Of a DNA stretch of 64,000 bases, positions 37,904 through 46,496 are shown piece by piece. Origin of the DNA: Aliiglaciecola sp. CAU 1673. Its GTDB lineage: Bacteria > Pseudomonadota > Gammaproteobacteria > Enterobacterales > Alteromonadaceae. The stretch's first letter is position 1; each line of letters starts with the position of its first letter. The notes beneath the pieces were generated by a model, which searched no databases, was not told the DNA's origin, and was given only the letters and a program-made list of their open reading frames with translations. The position numbers were made by a program, and so were the translations under genes. Where the stretch lies: positions 62,001 through 126,000 of the forward strand of contig NZ_JARHUG010000006.1 in the NCBI RefSeq assembly GCF_029223185.1, in the 5' to 3' direction.

Positions 37904-38187
37904 TCGCTCTATGCGGTATCTCTCCTCCTCTGATTTCATTCCGGCGAAAGCGAAGAGGACCGCAGTCATATCTTGTGTTGACATCATCTTCCAGCTGCCC
38001 ATCACTCGGTAACTGTGCATTTGTAATATTTTATTCTTCTATCTGTAGCATTTACTTCATTGGTCTGACACATAGCCCGGGCAGCATGGGCTGTCCCCTT
38101 TTTCGGGAACCCAAACCTAAGACGTCAGCAGCGTAGTGGACGTTTGCATAGCAGTGGTGCAACTCAATCAGAATAGTGGATATTCCC

Positions 38188-39927
38188 ATGCTTAAACAAA
38201 ATCTAAAACTTTCTCTTCTTGCGGTTTCCGTGGTATTTGCCTTGACCGCCTGTAGCGGTGATGACGGCACCGATGGCGCCACCGGCTCTCAAGGTCCTGC
38301 TGGTCAGGATGGTGCGCCGGGTGCTCCTGGTGTGGACGGTGCTGCTGGACAAGATTTGACGGCGGCGCCTAAGTTGTCTCGTGTGGCGACTGTGCCTGTA
38401 GGTGCAGAAATCACTGGTATGTTCGTTACCGATAACGACGAGCTTTTCTTCAACGTGCAACACCCTGAAGATCTGGATGGTAATGCTACCCCTGCTCAGG
38501 TTGGTTTTGTTGCCAATCTGGATTGGAGCAAATTAGATCCGCGCACGGCTGAGCTGACAGCGCCCACCACCGATGCCGAAAAAATGGCAGTGCGTGTTGT
38601 CTCTGGTAGCTATCAGGCACTGGGTATGGCCGATGGACATCAGGACAAGGTGACCTTTGGTTTGGGTGCCATTGTATCTTCCGATGGTACTACCGAGCTG
38701 AAACAGTCACAGGATCCTGACTTCAACGCCTTTATTGCTGCCGATGCCGCCGGCAAGGAAGGTTATCTGTTTACCGCCTGGGAAGATCGTCCCGGTACCA
38801 TGAGCCGCATGGCGCTTAGCATGCAAGATGATGGCACCTGGTCTGTGGGTGACATTATTAATGTGGATTTCTCCGGTGTACTTGGCACCATCATCAACTG
38901 CTTCGGCAGCCTGTCTCCGTGGGGTACGCCGCTGACTTCAGAAGAAAATTATGAGGCTGAAAATACCTCTCAGTGGAACAACACGGCATATGTGGATGGT
39001 TATCCCAGCTATACCGATATTAAGCTTCTGATGGATTACCTGGGCACCAACGCACTGCCTAATCCTTATAACTACGGTTACATCGTCGAAGTGACCGATG
39101 CCATGGGCACCAACCCTACGCCGGTTAAGCACTACACTTTAGGCCGCGCGGCTCATGAGAACGCATTGGTGATGCCTGACTGGAAAACCGTCTACACCAC
39201 TGATGACGGTACCAACAAAGGTTTTTACAAGTTTGTTGCCAAAACGGCGGGCGATCTAAGCGAAGGGACCTTATATGCTGCCAAGCTGACTCAGGACAGC
39301 ACATCTGATGCTGCCAAGGCCGGTTTTGATATTCAATGGATTGAACTGGGCACGGCCAGCAACGCGCAAATCGCTACCTGGATTGCCGATTATGACGGTA
39401 TTACTGAAGCAGATTATGTCGAAGGCCAAACCAGCTATATCACCGATGCCGAGATCCAGGAATGGGCTGACAATGGCACTGGCGATGACCGTTATGCCTT
39501 CCTCGAGACCCTGAAAGCGGCCAAGGCCAAAGGGGCGACGGTGGAATTCCGTAAGATGGAAGGGATTGCCATTAACTACAACGGCGCTGCTAATAACAGC
39601 ATTCCTTATATGTACGTGGCCATGTCAGAAGTGAGAAGTGGTATGACTGACGGTCAGGGCGACATACAAGTGGATGAGAGTGCACGCTGTGGTGCCGTCT
39701 ATCGTTTTGGTCTGCATCCCGACTACAACGTGACCCGTATGGATCCTGTTGTCGTTGGCGGTGCCTACAACAGCCAAGGTGACGAGCATGGAAACCGCTG
39801 TGATGTTAATGGTATCTCCAACCCCGATAACCTGGCGGTACTGGACGATGGTCGTGTATTGATTGGTGAAGACACCAGCAACCACACCAACAACGCTATG
39901 TGGATCTATAATCCCAAAGGTGAATAA
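38188..39927 (+). CDS. PhoX/DUF839-like lipoprotein
   Basis: 579 aa. Signal peptide with lipobox LTAC (Cys22), a collagen-like Gly-X-Y stretch (about 24-56), then a DUF839/PhoX beta-propeller. PhoX-like elements are seen in ENALVMPDWKTVYTTDDGTNKGFYKFV and in the C-terminal NPDNLAVLDDGRVLIGEDTS. PhoX is a Ca/Fe alkaline phosphatase usually exported by Tat; this protein has no twin Arg and should leave by Sec. ATG 38188 is chosen over GTG 38176. A Pho box was not found. Phosphatase activity is therefore uncertain. Confidence 0.83.
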   Translation: MLKQNLKLSLLAVSVVFALTACSGDDGTDGATGSQGPAGQDGAPGAPGVDGAAGQDLTAAPKLSRVATVPVGAEITGMFVTDNDELFFNVQHPEDLDGNATPAQVGFVANLDWSKLDPRTAELTAPTTDAEKMAVRVVSGSYQALGMADGHQDKVTFGLGAIVSSDGTTELKQSQDPDFNAFIAADAAGKEGYLFTAWEDRPGTMSRMALSMQDDGTWSVGDIINVDFSGVLGTIINCFGSLSPWGTPLTSEENYEAENTSQWNNTAYVDGYPSYTDIKLLMDYLGTNALPNPYNYGYIVEVTDAMGTNPTPVKHYTLGRAAHENALVMPDWKTVYTTDDGTNKGFYKFVAKTAGDLSEGTLYAAKLTQDSTSDAAKAGFDIQWIELGTASNAQIATWIADYDGITEADYVEGQTSYITDAEIQEWADNGTGDDRYAFLETLKAAKAKGATVEFRKMEGIAINYNGAANNSIPYMYVAMSEVRSGMTDGQGDIQVDESARCGAVYRFGLHPDYNVTRMDPVVVGGAYNSQGDEHGNRCDVNGISNPDNLAVLDDGRVLIGEDTSNHTNNAMWIYNPKGE

Positions 39928-39950
39928 GCCACATTAGATCCTTCAAACCA

Positions 39951-39979
39951 AAAGCCCCGCATATCTGCGGGGCTTTTTT
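39951..39979. terminator. terminator after the PhoX-like gene
   Basis: AAAGCCCCGC-ATATCT-GCGGGGCTTT followed by further T; the A-run on the left makes it usable for the convergent gene too. Confidence 0.93.
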
Positions 39980-40052
39980 ATGGCTATCGAGACATGTTCA
40001 CTAAAACATAAAAATGGCGGGCTTGCCCGCCACCACGCCCGTTCTGACGTTG

Positions 40053-41720
40053 TTATTTCCAGTCAATCAAGCGGATATCCCACCCATCGAAGCGATGCTC
40101 TGGGTTTAGAGGCGCAATGCTTTCGTCTATCTCTTTATAGACATTGATCGCCGGGGCAATATTGGTGTCTCGGCCATGGATAAAGCTCTGGGTACGCACA
40201 ATTTGTGTGTAGGCTTTATTCAGCTTGAGGGCTCTCTCTTTGGAGGGGGTGATCAGCTCGTATACATCCGCCGTTTTGACTTTCTGTTCATCCAGGCTAC
40301 CGTCTTCTTTATACCACTTGGCAAACATTTCATCGTTTTCACGAAACTCATTGCCACCGCCGTTTAGTCTCAGGTATTGCAGGATTTCGCCTTCGGTTTG
40401 GCCAAAGGACGGCACATCCTTCATGCCTTTAAGGTCAATATAACCCCAGCCATTTTTGCCGGTGATTTTGCGCGGAAAGGCAAAGGTTTGGTCGATGGTG
40501 GTACCGATTGCTGCATGGCAGCCCATGCAGAAAAACTCCTCTTCATAACTTTGCGGACGCAGTTTGCCGTCATAGTCTTCAATGTAACCTTGAATTAGCC
40601 AGCCAAACTTATTGTTGAATCCTTTTTCCGAGACACGGGAATAGTAGGGGAGTTGCTCGTCTATCTTTTCTTTGCGCTCACGGCGATAGGCATTGTCGAT
40701 ATCTGCATCAGACATGATCTTGGTTTTAGCCATATAGCGCAGCTCTTTCATGCGCTTGGGAATATGGATGTTGCCTGCTTCGTTCACACCCACATAGCGC
40801 ACCGAATGCATAATCTCAGTGCCTTGTGGATACTGCTGTCTAGTGACGGCGATATCCGCCGCGTCACCCAGGTAATGATCGCTTAACACCAATTGGCTGA
40901 CATTGTCTGAATATTGACCATCGGCGTTGATATCCAGACCCAATCTCGTTTCGTCGATTGGGAATACCTCGATCTGCGTCAGCCCTTTGATGGTCATTTC
41001 GACGATGGAAAGATTAAGCAAATAGAGATCTTGATGATATTTTCCATCCAGGTTCTGAAAGCGCTCTGGTAAACGGATAAGTACGTCATCGGTGGCGCCA
41101 TTGGTGGGCCAGAAAGTGCCGGGAAAAGGTTTATAGTTGAAGGCTACCCAGCCACTGCCATCTTTGGCAAAACCACGCTCATCGAAAGCCTCGCCAGCCA
41201 GGTGATAGTTTTCCAGATCAGGAATAAAGCCTTGCCAGTTCTGCTTTTTGAGATCACTTGCCAGACTTGAGTAGTTGTCCTGACCGATATATTTCAATAT
41301 CGCCTCATCACTGATTTGGTCAATCCAATGACGTCTGTCTACAAACAGGTTGCTCCAGCTATTGCTCTCACCCGCCTCTGAAAACGTATAGATACCTTGA
41401 TTGGCGCCATCATCACGCAGATTTGCACGATAGGGCTTATCATCGCCACGGGGATAGGATTGATGGCAGGTATAGCAAGGGTTGTGAACGCCTTCTGTTT
41501 TGGTGTAACACTGAGAAGGGATGGGCGCTTCTTCGTTTAGGGCGCCGTTTGCTGTTGGCGTGATGCGCAGTTCTTTGCTGACTTCTGGTAGCAATGATGA
41601 CGGCGAGGCTGAAGTGAAGACGTCATCCAGGCTTTGTTCTTCGGCTTTGTTCTCACTGCATGCCGTTAATAGTGTTGATAAAGAGAGGGCAATAGCACTA
41701 AGCCCAAAAGCGTGCTTCAT
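40053..41720 (-). CDS. di-haem cytochrome c-like lipoprotein
   Basis: 555-aa lipoprotein (lipobox LTAC, Cys21) with two CXXCH haem-attachment motifs: CYTCH at 82-86 and CMGCH at about 397-402, about 310 residues apart. Between them is a long region without a family I recognise, including YFPxx-like aromatic stretches and many Asp residues. It should be a periplasm- or surface-facing electron carrier or oxidase anchored by lipid. AAGGAA precedes the ATG. It is convergent with the PhoX-like gene. Redox partner unknown. Confidence 0.78.
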   Translation of the reverse strand: MKHAFGLSAIALSLSTLLTACSENKAEEQSLDDVFTSASPSSLLPEVSKELRITPTANGALNEEAPIPSQCYTKTEGVHNPCYTCHQSYPRGDDKPYRANLRDDGANQGIYTFSEAGESNSWSNLFVDRRHWIDQISDEAILKYIGQDNYSSLASDLKKQNWQGFIPDLENYHLAGEAFDERGFAKDGSGWVAFNYKPFPGTFWPTNGATDDVLIRLPERFQNLDGKYHQDLYLLNLSIVEMTIKGLTQIEVFPIDETRLGLDINADGQYSDNVSQLVLSDHYLGDAADIAVTRQQYPQGTEIMHSVRYVGVNEAGNIHIPKRMKELRYMAKTKIMSDADIDNAYRRERKEKIDEQLPYYSRVSEKGFNNKFGWLIQGYIEDYDGKLRPQSYEEEFFCMGCHAAIGTTIDQTFAFPRKITGKNGWGYIDLKGMKDVPSFGQTEGEILQYLRLNGGGNEFRENDEMFAKWYKEDGSLDEQKVKTADVYELITPSKERALKLNKAYTQIVRTQSFIHGRDTNIAPAINVYKEIDESIAPLNPEHRFDGWDIRLIDWK

Positions 41721-41831
41721 TCACATTTCCTTGTAGGGATAAAAGACGCTTTATGGTAGTGACTGAATATGTCAGTAATTTGAAGCGGACTTGCTAGCCC
41801 GCGATGATTTGCAGTTCACCTGCAAGGCGAG

Positions 41832-42563
41832 TTAGGGGTCTAATGCTCCGTACTCAAGATTCATCCCCTCTGGGGTGACTCGAAGCAGACTTGACTGACT
41901 GTACCAGTCGCCCAATACCACCCGCTTGGCTGGATGACCATCCAGATCAAAATGATGAATGTCCGGCCTGTGGGTATGTCCATGTATTAAGGTGTTTACC
42001 TTATATTCGCGCATCACCCGAGTCACTTCTGATGGTGTGACATCCATAATCTCCTGCGGCTTGTCCTGATAGTTTTGCTGGCTCTTACGCCGTCCATTTT
42101 CGGCAATTTGGCGGCGTTTTGATAACGGCAGCGCCAACATTAGCCTGGGCCACCACCAACCGCGGGATTTCTTGCGAAACGCCATGTATTCGAGGTCGCG
42201 GGTGCAAAGGCTGTCGCCATGCATGATCAACACCGGCTCGCCATAGAGATCAATCAACTGCGCTTCGGGTAGCAGTTGTACACCGGTTTCTTTGGCAAAG
42301 CGCTTGCCAATCAAAAAGTCGCGATTGCCGTGAATGAAGTAGCAGGGGATACCACTGTCGGTCAGATGTTTAAAAGCCTGCTTAATCTCTGCAGTAAAGG
42401 GATTGTGATCATCATCGCCAATCCAGGCTTCGAAGAGATCACCCAGTACGTAGAGAGCGTCGGCAGAACAAGCTTTATCCCGCATAAAACGCATAAACGC
42501 AGCGGTAATATCAGGCCGATCTGCAGATAAATGCAGATCGGCGATAAACAACGTATTGCTCAT
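41832..42563 (-). CDS. lpxH: UDP-2,3-diacylglucosamine diphosphatase
   Basis: 243-aa metallophosphoesterase of lipid A synthesis (UDP-2,3-diacylglucosamine to lipid X + UMP). The metal motifs are complete: DLHLS, GDLFEAW, GNRDF, HGD and GHTHRP. It follows ppiB by 11 bp on the same strand; ppiB-lpxH opposite cysS is the E. coli arrangement. Confidence 0.96.
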   Translation of the reverse strand: MSNTLFIADLHLSADRPDITAAFMRFMRDKACSADALYVLGDLFEAWIGDDDHNPFTAEIKQAFKHLTDSGIPCYFIHGNRDFLIGKRFAKETGVQLLPEAQLIDLYGEPVLIMHGDSLCTRDLEYMAFRKKSRGWWWPRLMLALPLSKRRQIAENGRRKSQQNYQDKPQEIMDVTPSEVTRVMREYKVNTLIHGHTHRPDIHHFDLDGHPAKRVVLGDWYSQSSLLRVTPEGMNLEYGALDP

Positions 42564-42574
42564 CTAAGGTGGGC

Positions 42575-43072
42575 TTATTCCACGATGCTAGCGGATTGGA
42601 TAACCACGTCTTCCAACGGCACATCCTGATGGAAGCCGGCGCTACCGGTTTTCACTTTCTTAATTTTTTCAATCACATCCACGCCGTCGGTGACCTGGGC
42701 AAAAACACAATAACCCCAGCCATTCATGCTCTCGTCACGGAAGTTAAGAAAATCGTTATCGGCCACGTTGATGAAGAACTGGCAAGTGGCGGAGTGCGGA
42801 TCGTTAGTGCGCGCCATGGCCACCGCGCCCATTTTGTTAGGCAGTTTGTTGTTGGCTTCGTTTTTAATCGGGTCTTTGGTAGGCTTTTGCTTCATGCCTG
42901 GTTCAAAGCCGCCGCCCTGGATCATAAAGCCGTTGATCACGCGATGGAAAATGGTGTTGTCGAAGAAGCCTTCACGTACATAAGACAAAAAGTTCTCCAC
43001 TGTCTTAGGGGCTTCTTCGCTGTGCATGGTCATTTCAAAATCACCGTAATTGGTGCTAAAGCGTACTTTCAT
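42575..43072 (-). CDS. ppiB: peptidyl-prolyl cis-trans isomerase B
   Basis: Cytoplasmic cyclophilin, 165 aa, no signal peptide. [15 protein letters not shown] holds the catalytic Arg and Phe; [15 protein letters not shown] and [13 protein letters not shown] are further cyclophilin hallmarks. ATG at 43072 ([12 protein letters not shown]) has GGAG 9 bases upstream; an ATG five codons earlier is less likely. Operon with lpxH, divergent from cysS. Confidence 0.95.
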   Translation of the reverse strand: MKVRFSTNYGDFEMTMHSEEAPKTVENFLSYVREGFFDNTIFHRVINGFMIQGGGFEPGMKQKPTKDPIKNEANNKLPNKMGAVAMARTNDPHSATCQFFINVADNDFLNFRDESMNGWGYCVFAQVTDGVDVIEKIKKVKTGSAGFHQDVPLEDVVIQSASIVE

Positions 43073-43215
43073 CCGTTGATTCTCCATAAATTTAAGCTGC
43101 GCATAGTGTATCCCAAAGGCTTAATCTGGGAAACGAGCGAATTGGCGGATGCAGCCTGGCTTGCCTTGATATAAAATCCGCCTTCTTTTGTTATTAAAGC
43201 CCATGAGGATTGTCG

Positions 43216-44610
43216 ATGCTGCACATTTTCAACACCTTGACCCGTCAGAAAGAGGTCTTTAAACCCTTAGTTGCAGGTAAGGTGGGCATGTATGTGTGTG
43301 GTATCACTGTTTATGATCTCTGCCATATGGGTCATGCCCGCACCTATTTAAGCTTCGATATGATGGTACGCTATTTGCGTCATCTTGGTTACGAGGTCAC
43401 TTATGTGCGCAACATCACCGATGTGGATGACAAGATCATCAAGCGTGCGAACGAGAATCATGAGCCATTTGAAAAGCTGATAGAGCGCACCATCGCCCTG
43501 ATGCATGAAGATTTTGAGTCTATCAACTTGGTGGCGCCGGATATTGAACCTCGCGTGACCACCCATATGCCCGAGATCATCGATATCATCCAGCGTTTGA
43601 TTGATAAAGGTCATGCCTATCAGGCACCTAACGGCGATGTGCTGTTTGAAGTCAGCACCTTCAAAGAGTATGGCCGCTTAAGTCGTCAGGACCTTGAGCA
43701 GCTTCAGGCTGGTGCCAGGGTCGAAGTGGCTGAAGGTAAACGTGAGCCGTTGGATTTTGTATTGTGGAAATCCGCCAAGCCGGGTGAGCCAAGCTGGGAA
43801 TCTCCTTGGGGCAAAGGCCGTCCGGGATGGCATATCGAATGTTCAGCCATGAACAGTAAGCACCTGGGCAAGCATTTTGATATTCATGGCGGCGGCTCAG
43901 ACCTGATCTTCCCGCACCATGAAAACGAAGTGGCCCAGTCCTGCTGTGCCCTGGATACGCCTTACGTGAACTACTGGCTGCATACAGGAATGGTGCAGGT
44001 TAACCAGGAGAAAATGAGTAAGTCCCTGGGTAACTTCTTTACCCTAAGGGATGTGCTTAAGGAATATGACGCCGAAACATTGCGCTATTTCCTGTTGTCC
44101 GCGCATTACCGTAGTCAGCTGAATTATTCTGAAGAGAATATTCATCAGGCCAGGGCAGCGCTGGAACGGCTGTATACAGCGCTAAGAGATGTGGACGCCG
44201 ATAGCCATGTTGATGTGGCATTTGGTGGTTACCTCGCACGCTTTAATGCGGCGATGGATGACGATTTTAATACGCCAGAAGCCTTTTCTGTGTTGTTTGA
44301 GTTGGCCCGAGACCTGAATAAGTACAAGCAGGGCGATAGCGTTGAAGACAAAGCACAAGCGCAGAAATTGGCTGGGGTGCTGGTTCAACTGGGGGCTGTA
44401 CTGGGATTGTTGCAATTGCCGCCTGAGCAGTATCTGCAATCGGGCAGTGATGATCTGGATGTGGCAGAAATTGAGCGCCTGATCCAAGCCCGTGCCGATG
44501 CCCGGGTCAGCAAGGATTGGGCGGCCGCCGATGCTGCGCGTAATGCACTTACCGAGATGGGCGTGGTGCTGGAAGACGGCCCGCAAGGTACCACTTGGCG
44601 CCGCGCATAA
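43216..44610 (+). CDS. cysS: cysteinyl-tRNA synthetase
   Basis: 464-aa class I aminoacyl-tRNA synthetase. Zinc Cys in [14 protein letters not shown]-like motif CHMGHAR, the WHIECSAM metal site, and KMSKS in [13 protein letters not shown] at 43216 is 6 bases after GAGGA; a TTG two codons earlier abuts the ribosome site and is unlikely. A possible -10 TATAAA lies about 40 bp upstream. Confidence 0.98.
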   Translation: MLHIFNTLTRQKEVFKPLVAGKVGMYVCGITVYDLCHMGHARTYLSFDMMVRYLRHLGYEVTYVRNITDVDDKIIKRANENHEPFEKLIERTIALMHEDFESINLVAPDIEPRVTTHMPEIIDIIQRLIDKGHAYQAPNGDVLFEVSTFKEYGRLSRQDLEQLQAGARVEVAEGKREPLDFVLWKSAKPGEPSWESPWGKGRPGWHIECSAMNSKHLGKHFDIHGGGSDLIFPHHENEVAQSCCALDTPYVNYWLHTGMVQVNQEKMSKSLGNFFTLRDVLKEYDAETLRYFLLSAHYRSQLNYSEENIHQARAALERLYTALRDVDADSHVDVAFGGYLARFNAAMDDDFNTPEAFSVLFELARDLNKYKQGDSVEDKAQAQKLAGVLVQLGAVLGLLQLPPEQYLQSGSDDLDVAEIERLIQARADARVSKDWAAADAARNALTEMGVVLEDGPQGTTWRRA

Positions 44611-44628
44611 ATCTCAGCTTCTAACCGT

Positions 44629-44650
44629 GGCGGGATAATACTATCCCGCC
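44629..44650. terminator. hairpin between cysS and the convergent unknown pair
   Basis: GGCGGGATA-ATAC-TATCCCGCC, a perfect 9-bp stem centred between the two converging genes. There is no strong T-run on either side. Confidence 0.55.
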
Positions 44651-44655
44651 TGCTT

Positions 44656-45537
44656 TCAACTGATCTGCGCTTTAACCGTTTCGTCCAGCTTTAAAGCAAG
44701 AGCGTTTATCAGCTCATCAAAATCCTGTGAATCCACATCTGAGAGAAACTTCGCGTTATTTTTCAATAACCGTGGAGGCACAAACAAATAGGTCCTTTTT
44801 TTAAAGCGCCACATCCGGCAATGCCCTTTGGGATGGTGGAATCGCTCTTCCTTGCTGCCCAGAGAAAAGACATCTTGGGCGTCATCGTCTGTCTCAAAAT
44901 GCTCCCCATGCCCATCTGCCAGGGTCTCTATTTCCTTGCCACTATAGGGCTCGATATTGACCAGGATGGCGGTAGTTTGCGGCAGGCCCAGCAGTGACTC
45001 ACAGATAAAAAAGATATTGCCGCTTTGGCAGAACTTAAGCTGCCTGGCATCCAATTGTTGCTTCTCCTGCTCATCGGGTTGCTGATAACCCATGGCATTA
45101 AACATGCCTCTGGAAAAAGCCAGCCTGGATTCTGAAAAGTTACGATTTAAGATTTTCTGCACCAGCTCCTTACCCAAAGACTCGCCCACATCCTTGCTGG
45201 TAAATACGCCCGTTTCCACATTGAGCTGAATAAACATCCCCGATTGACTGAGCACATTTTTCACCGCTTGATAGTTGTATATGGAGAAGGGCTTTTGCGT
45301 TACCGGATTAATGGTGGAGTGGATGGCTTTGGTCATGGCTGAAAAGAAGATGGTGACATCAATAAAGGCATCTTTTATGTCTTTGTCAAAATCCTGGATG
45401 CTGTCTTTCGATGCACACAACATAATATTGCCGGTTTCACTGAACATATAGTGTTTGGTCATCGGCACATACAGAGTGGGCTCGCTTTTTTCTTCCTCGC
45501 TCTTTCCGCTTAGCCAGCGCCATAAGCGTTGTAACAT
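44656..45537 (-). CDS. unknown protein, paralogue B of an adjacent pair
   Basis: 293 aa, no signal peptide or clear membrane helix. I do not recognise the family. It aligns with its upstream neighbour along the whole length: FFSAMTKAI, YQAVKNVLSQSGMF, a middle GNIFFICESLLGL and a C-terminal TYLFVPPRLLK. It has an inserted His/Asp/Glu-rich segment (about 215-250, with a HHPKGHCRMW patch) not seen in the other copy. ATG at 45537 follows AAGGAA by 6 bases. It starts 10 bp after the other gene's stop, so one transcript. Confidence 0.72.
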   Translation of the reverse strand: MLQRLWRWLSGKSEEEKSEPTLYVPMTKHYMFSETGNIMLCASKDSIQDFDKDIKDAFIDVTIFFSAMTKAIHSTINPVTQKPFSIYNYQAVKNVLSQSGMFIQLNVETGVFTSKDVGESLGKELVQKILNRNFSESRLAFSRGMFNAMGYQQPDEQEKQQLDARQLKFCQSGNIFFICESLLGLPQTTAILVNIEPYSGKEIETLADGHGEHFETDDDAQDVFSLGSKEERFHHPKGHCRMWRFKKRTYLFVPPRLLKNNAKFLSDVDSQDFDELINALALKLDETVKAQIS

Positions 45538-45547
45538 GGCGATTTCC

Positions 45548-46360
45548 TTATTGACCGCTGCCGGCAATGGACGATTTCAGCGAGTCTACCAAGTTGTTGA
45601 ATTCCGGATCCGACATGGCTTCGTTAATGGTGGATGCATGCTTGATAAAGGCTGGTGGGACGAAGAGATAAACAGATTTTAGAATTTTCAGGCTGTTGTT
45701 TTTCTTTTGCGCCTTAAAGCAGGGGCCGGCCTTGATAGTATCCAACGCATCCTTGGCATCCACCGTGATCACAATCGGGGTGATAGAGACGGCACCCAGC
45801 AGATATTCACAGACAAAAATAATGGTACTGACCCGGGTTTCCTTATTGGAGTGTTGACCGGACATCTCGATACTGCCAAGTTGATTGCCCATCCCCACAA
45901 TCATATCCATCAGCGACTTGCCGATGGCGGCCAGATTGCCGCTTAGGCCAAAGATGGCCTGAATCAACTGATTGCCAAATTTAATTCCCCATTGGCTGCT
46001 TTCGAAAAAGATCTGGCTTTGGGTGACTTTAACAAAAAGCCCTGAGGACGTGACCAGGTTATTGATAGCCTGGTAGTCGAATAGGCTTCGACCGGAATCG
46101 TTGATCGCTTTGGTCATGGCTGCAAAAAACACACTTACCTGACTAAAGGCTTCTTCCGCTTCTCTGGAGATGGTGACGTTTTCAGTGCTACCGGCATTTT
46201 GGGTGGTGGCGATAAACAGATTACCGGTGGCATTGACCACAAATTGTTTGGTGGCCGGCACTTCGGCGGCCACGCTCGAGGTCGGGTTTTCTGCTCGGGT
46301 GCTGGCGTTGCTGACGATAAAATTGTCCGGGGCGGGAACGGATTCGTAGTCTTCTGACAT
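45548..46360 (-). CDS. unknown protein, paralogue A of an adjacent pair
   Basis: 270 aa, soluble apart from a small Gly/Ile/Met-rich hydrophobic stretch around 125-150. Shared features with paralogue B: FVVNATGNLF, VFFAAMTKAI, YQAINNLVTSSGLF, IIFVCEYLLGAVSITPIV and VYLFVPPAFIK. ATG at 46360 has AAAGG 8 bases upstream; a Met two codons earlier is possible. No signal, no catalytic motif and no recognised domain. The SLC13 gene ends 131 bp upstream, so transcription is likely separate. Confidence 0.72.
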   Translation of the reverse strand: MSEDYESVPAPDNFIVSNASTRAENPTSSVAAEVPATKQFVVNATGNLFIATTQNAGSTENVTISREAEEAFSQVSVFFAAMTKAINDSGRSLFDYQAINNLVTSSGLFVKVTQSQIFFESSQWGIKFGNQLIQAIFGLSGNLAAIGKSLMDMIVGMGNQLGSIEMSGQHSNKETRVSTIIFVCEYLLGAVSITPIVITVDAKDALDTIKAGPCFKAQKKNNSLKILKSVYLFVPPAFIKHASTINEAMSDPEFNNLVDSLKSSIAGSGQ

Positions 46361-46496
46361 AGCCATAGCCTTTTGTTTTTCTTAATAGATCTGTCAGGAG
46401 TACGACAGACAGAAGCCTATAAAGAACATAGTTCAAAAGAGCGGTTGTTCAACTGCAAAAGAATAACGGAGGGAAGGGGGAGGGCGCTTACACACC

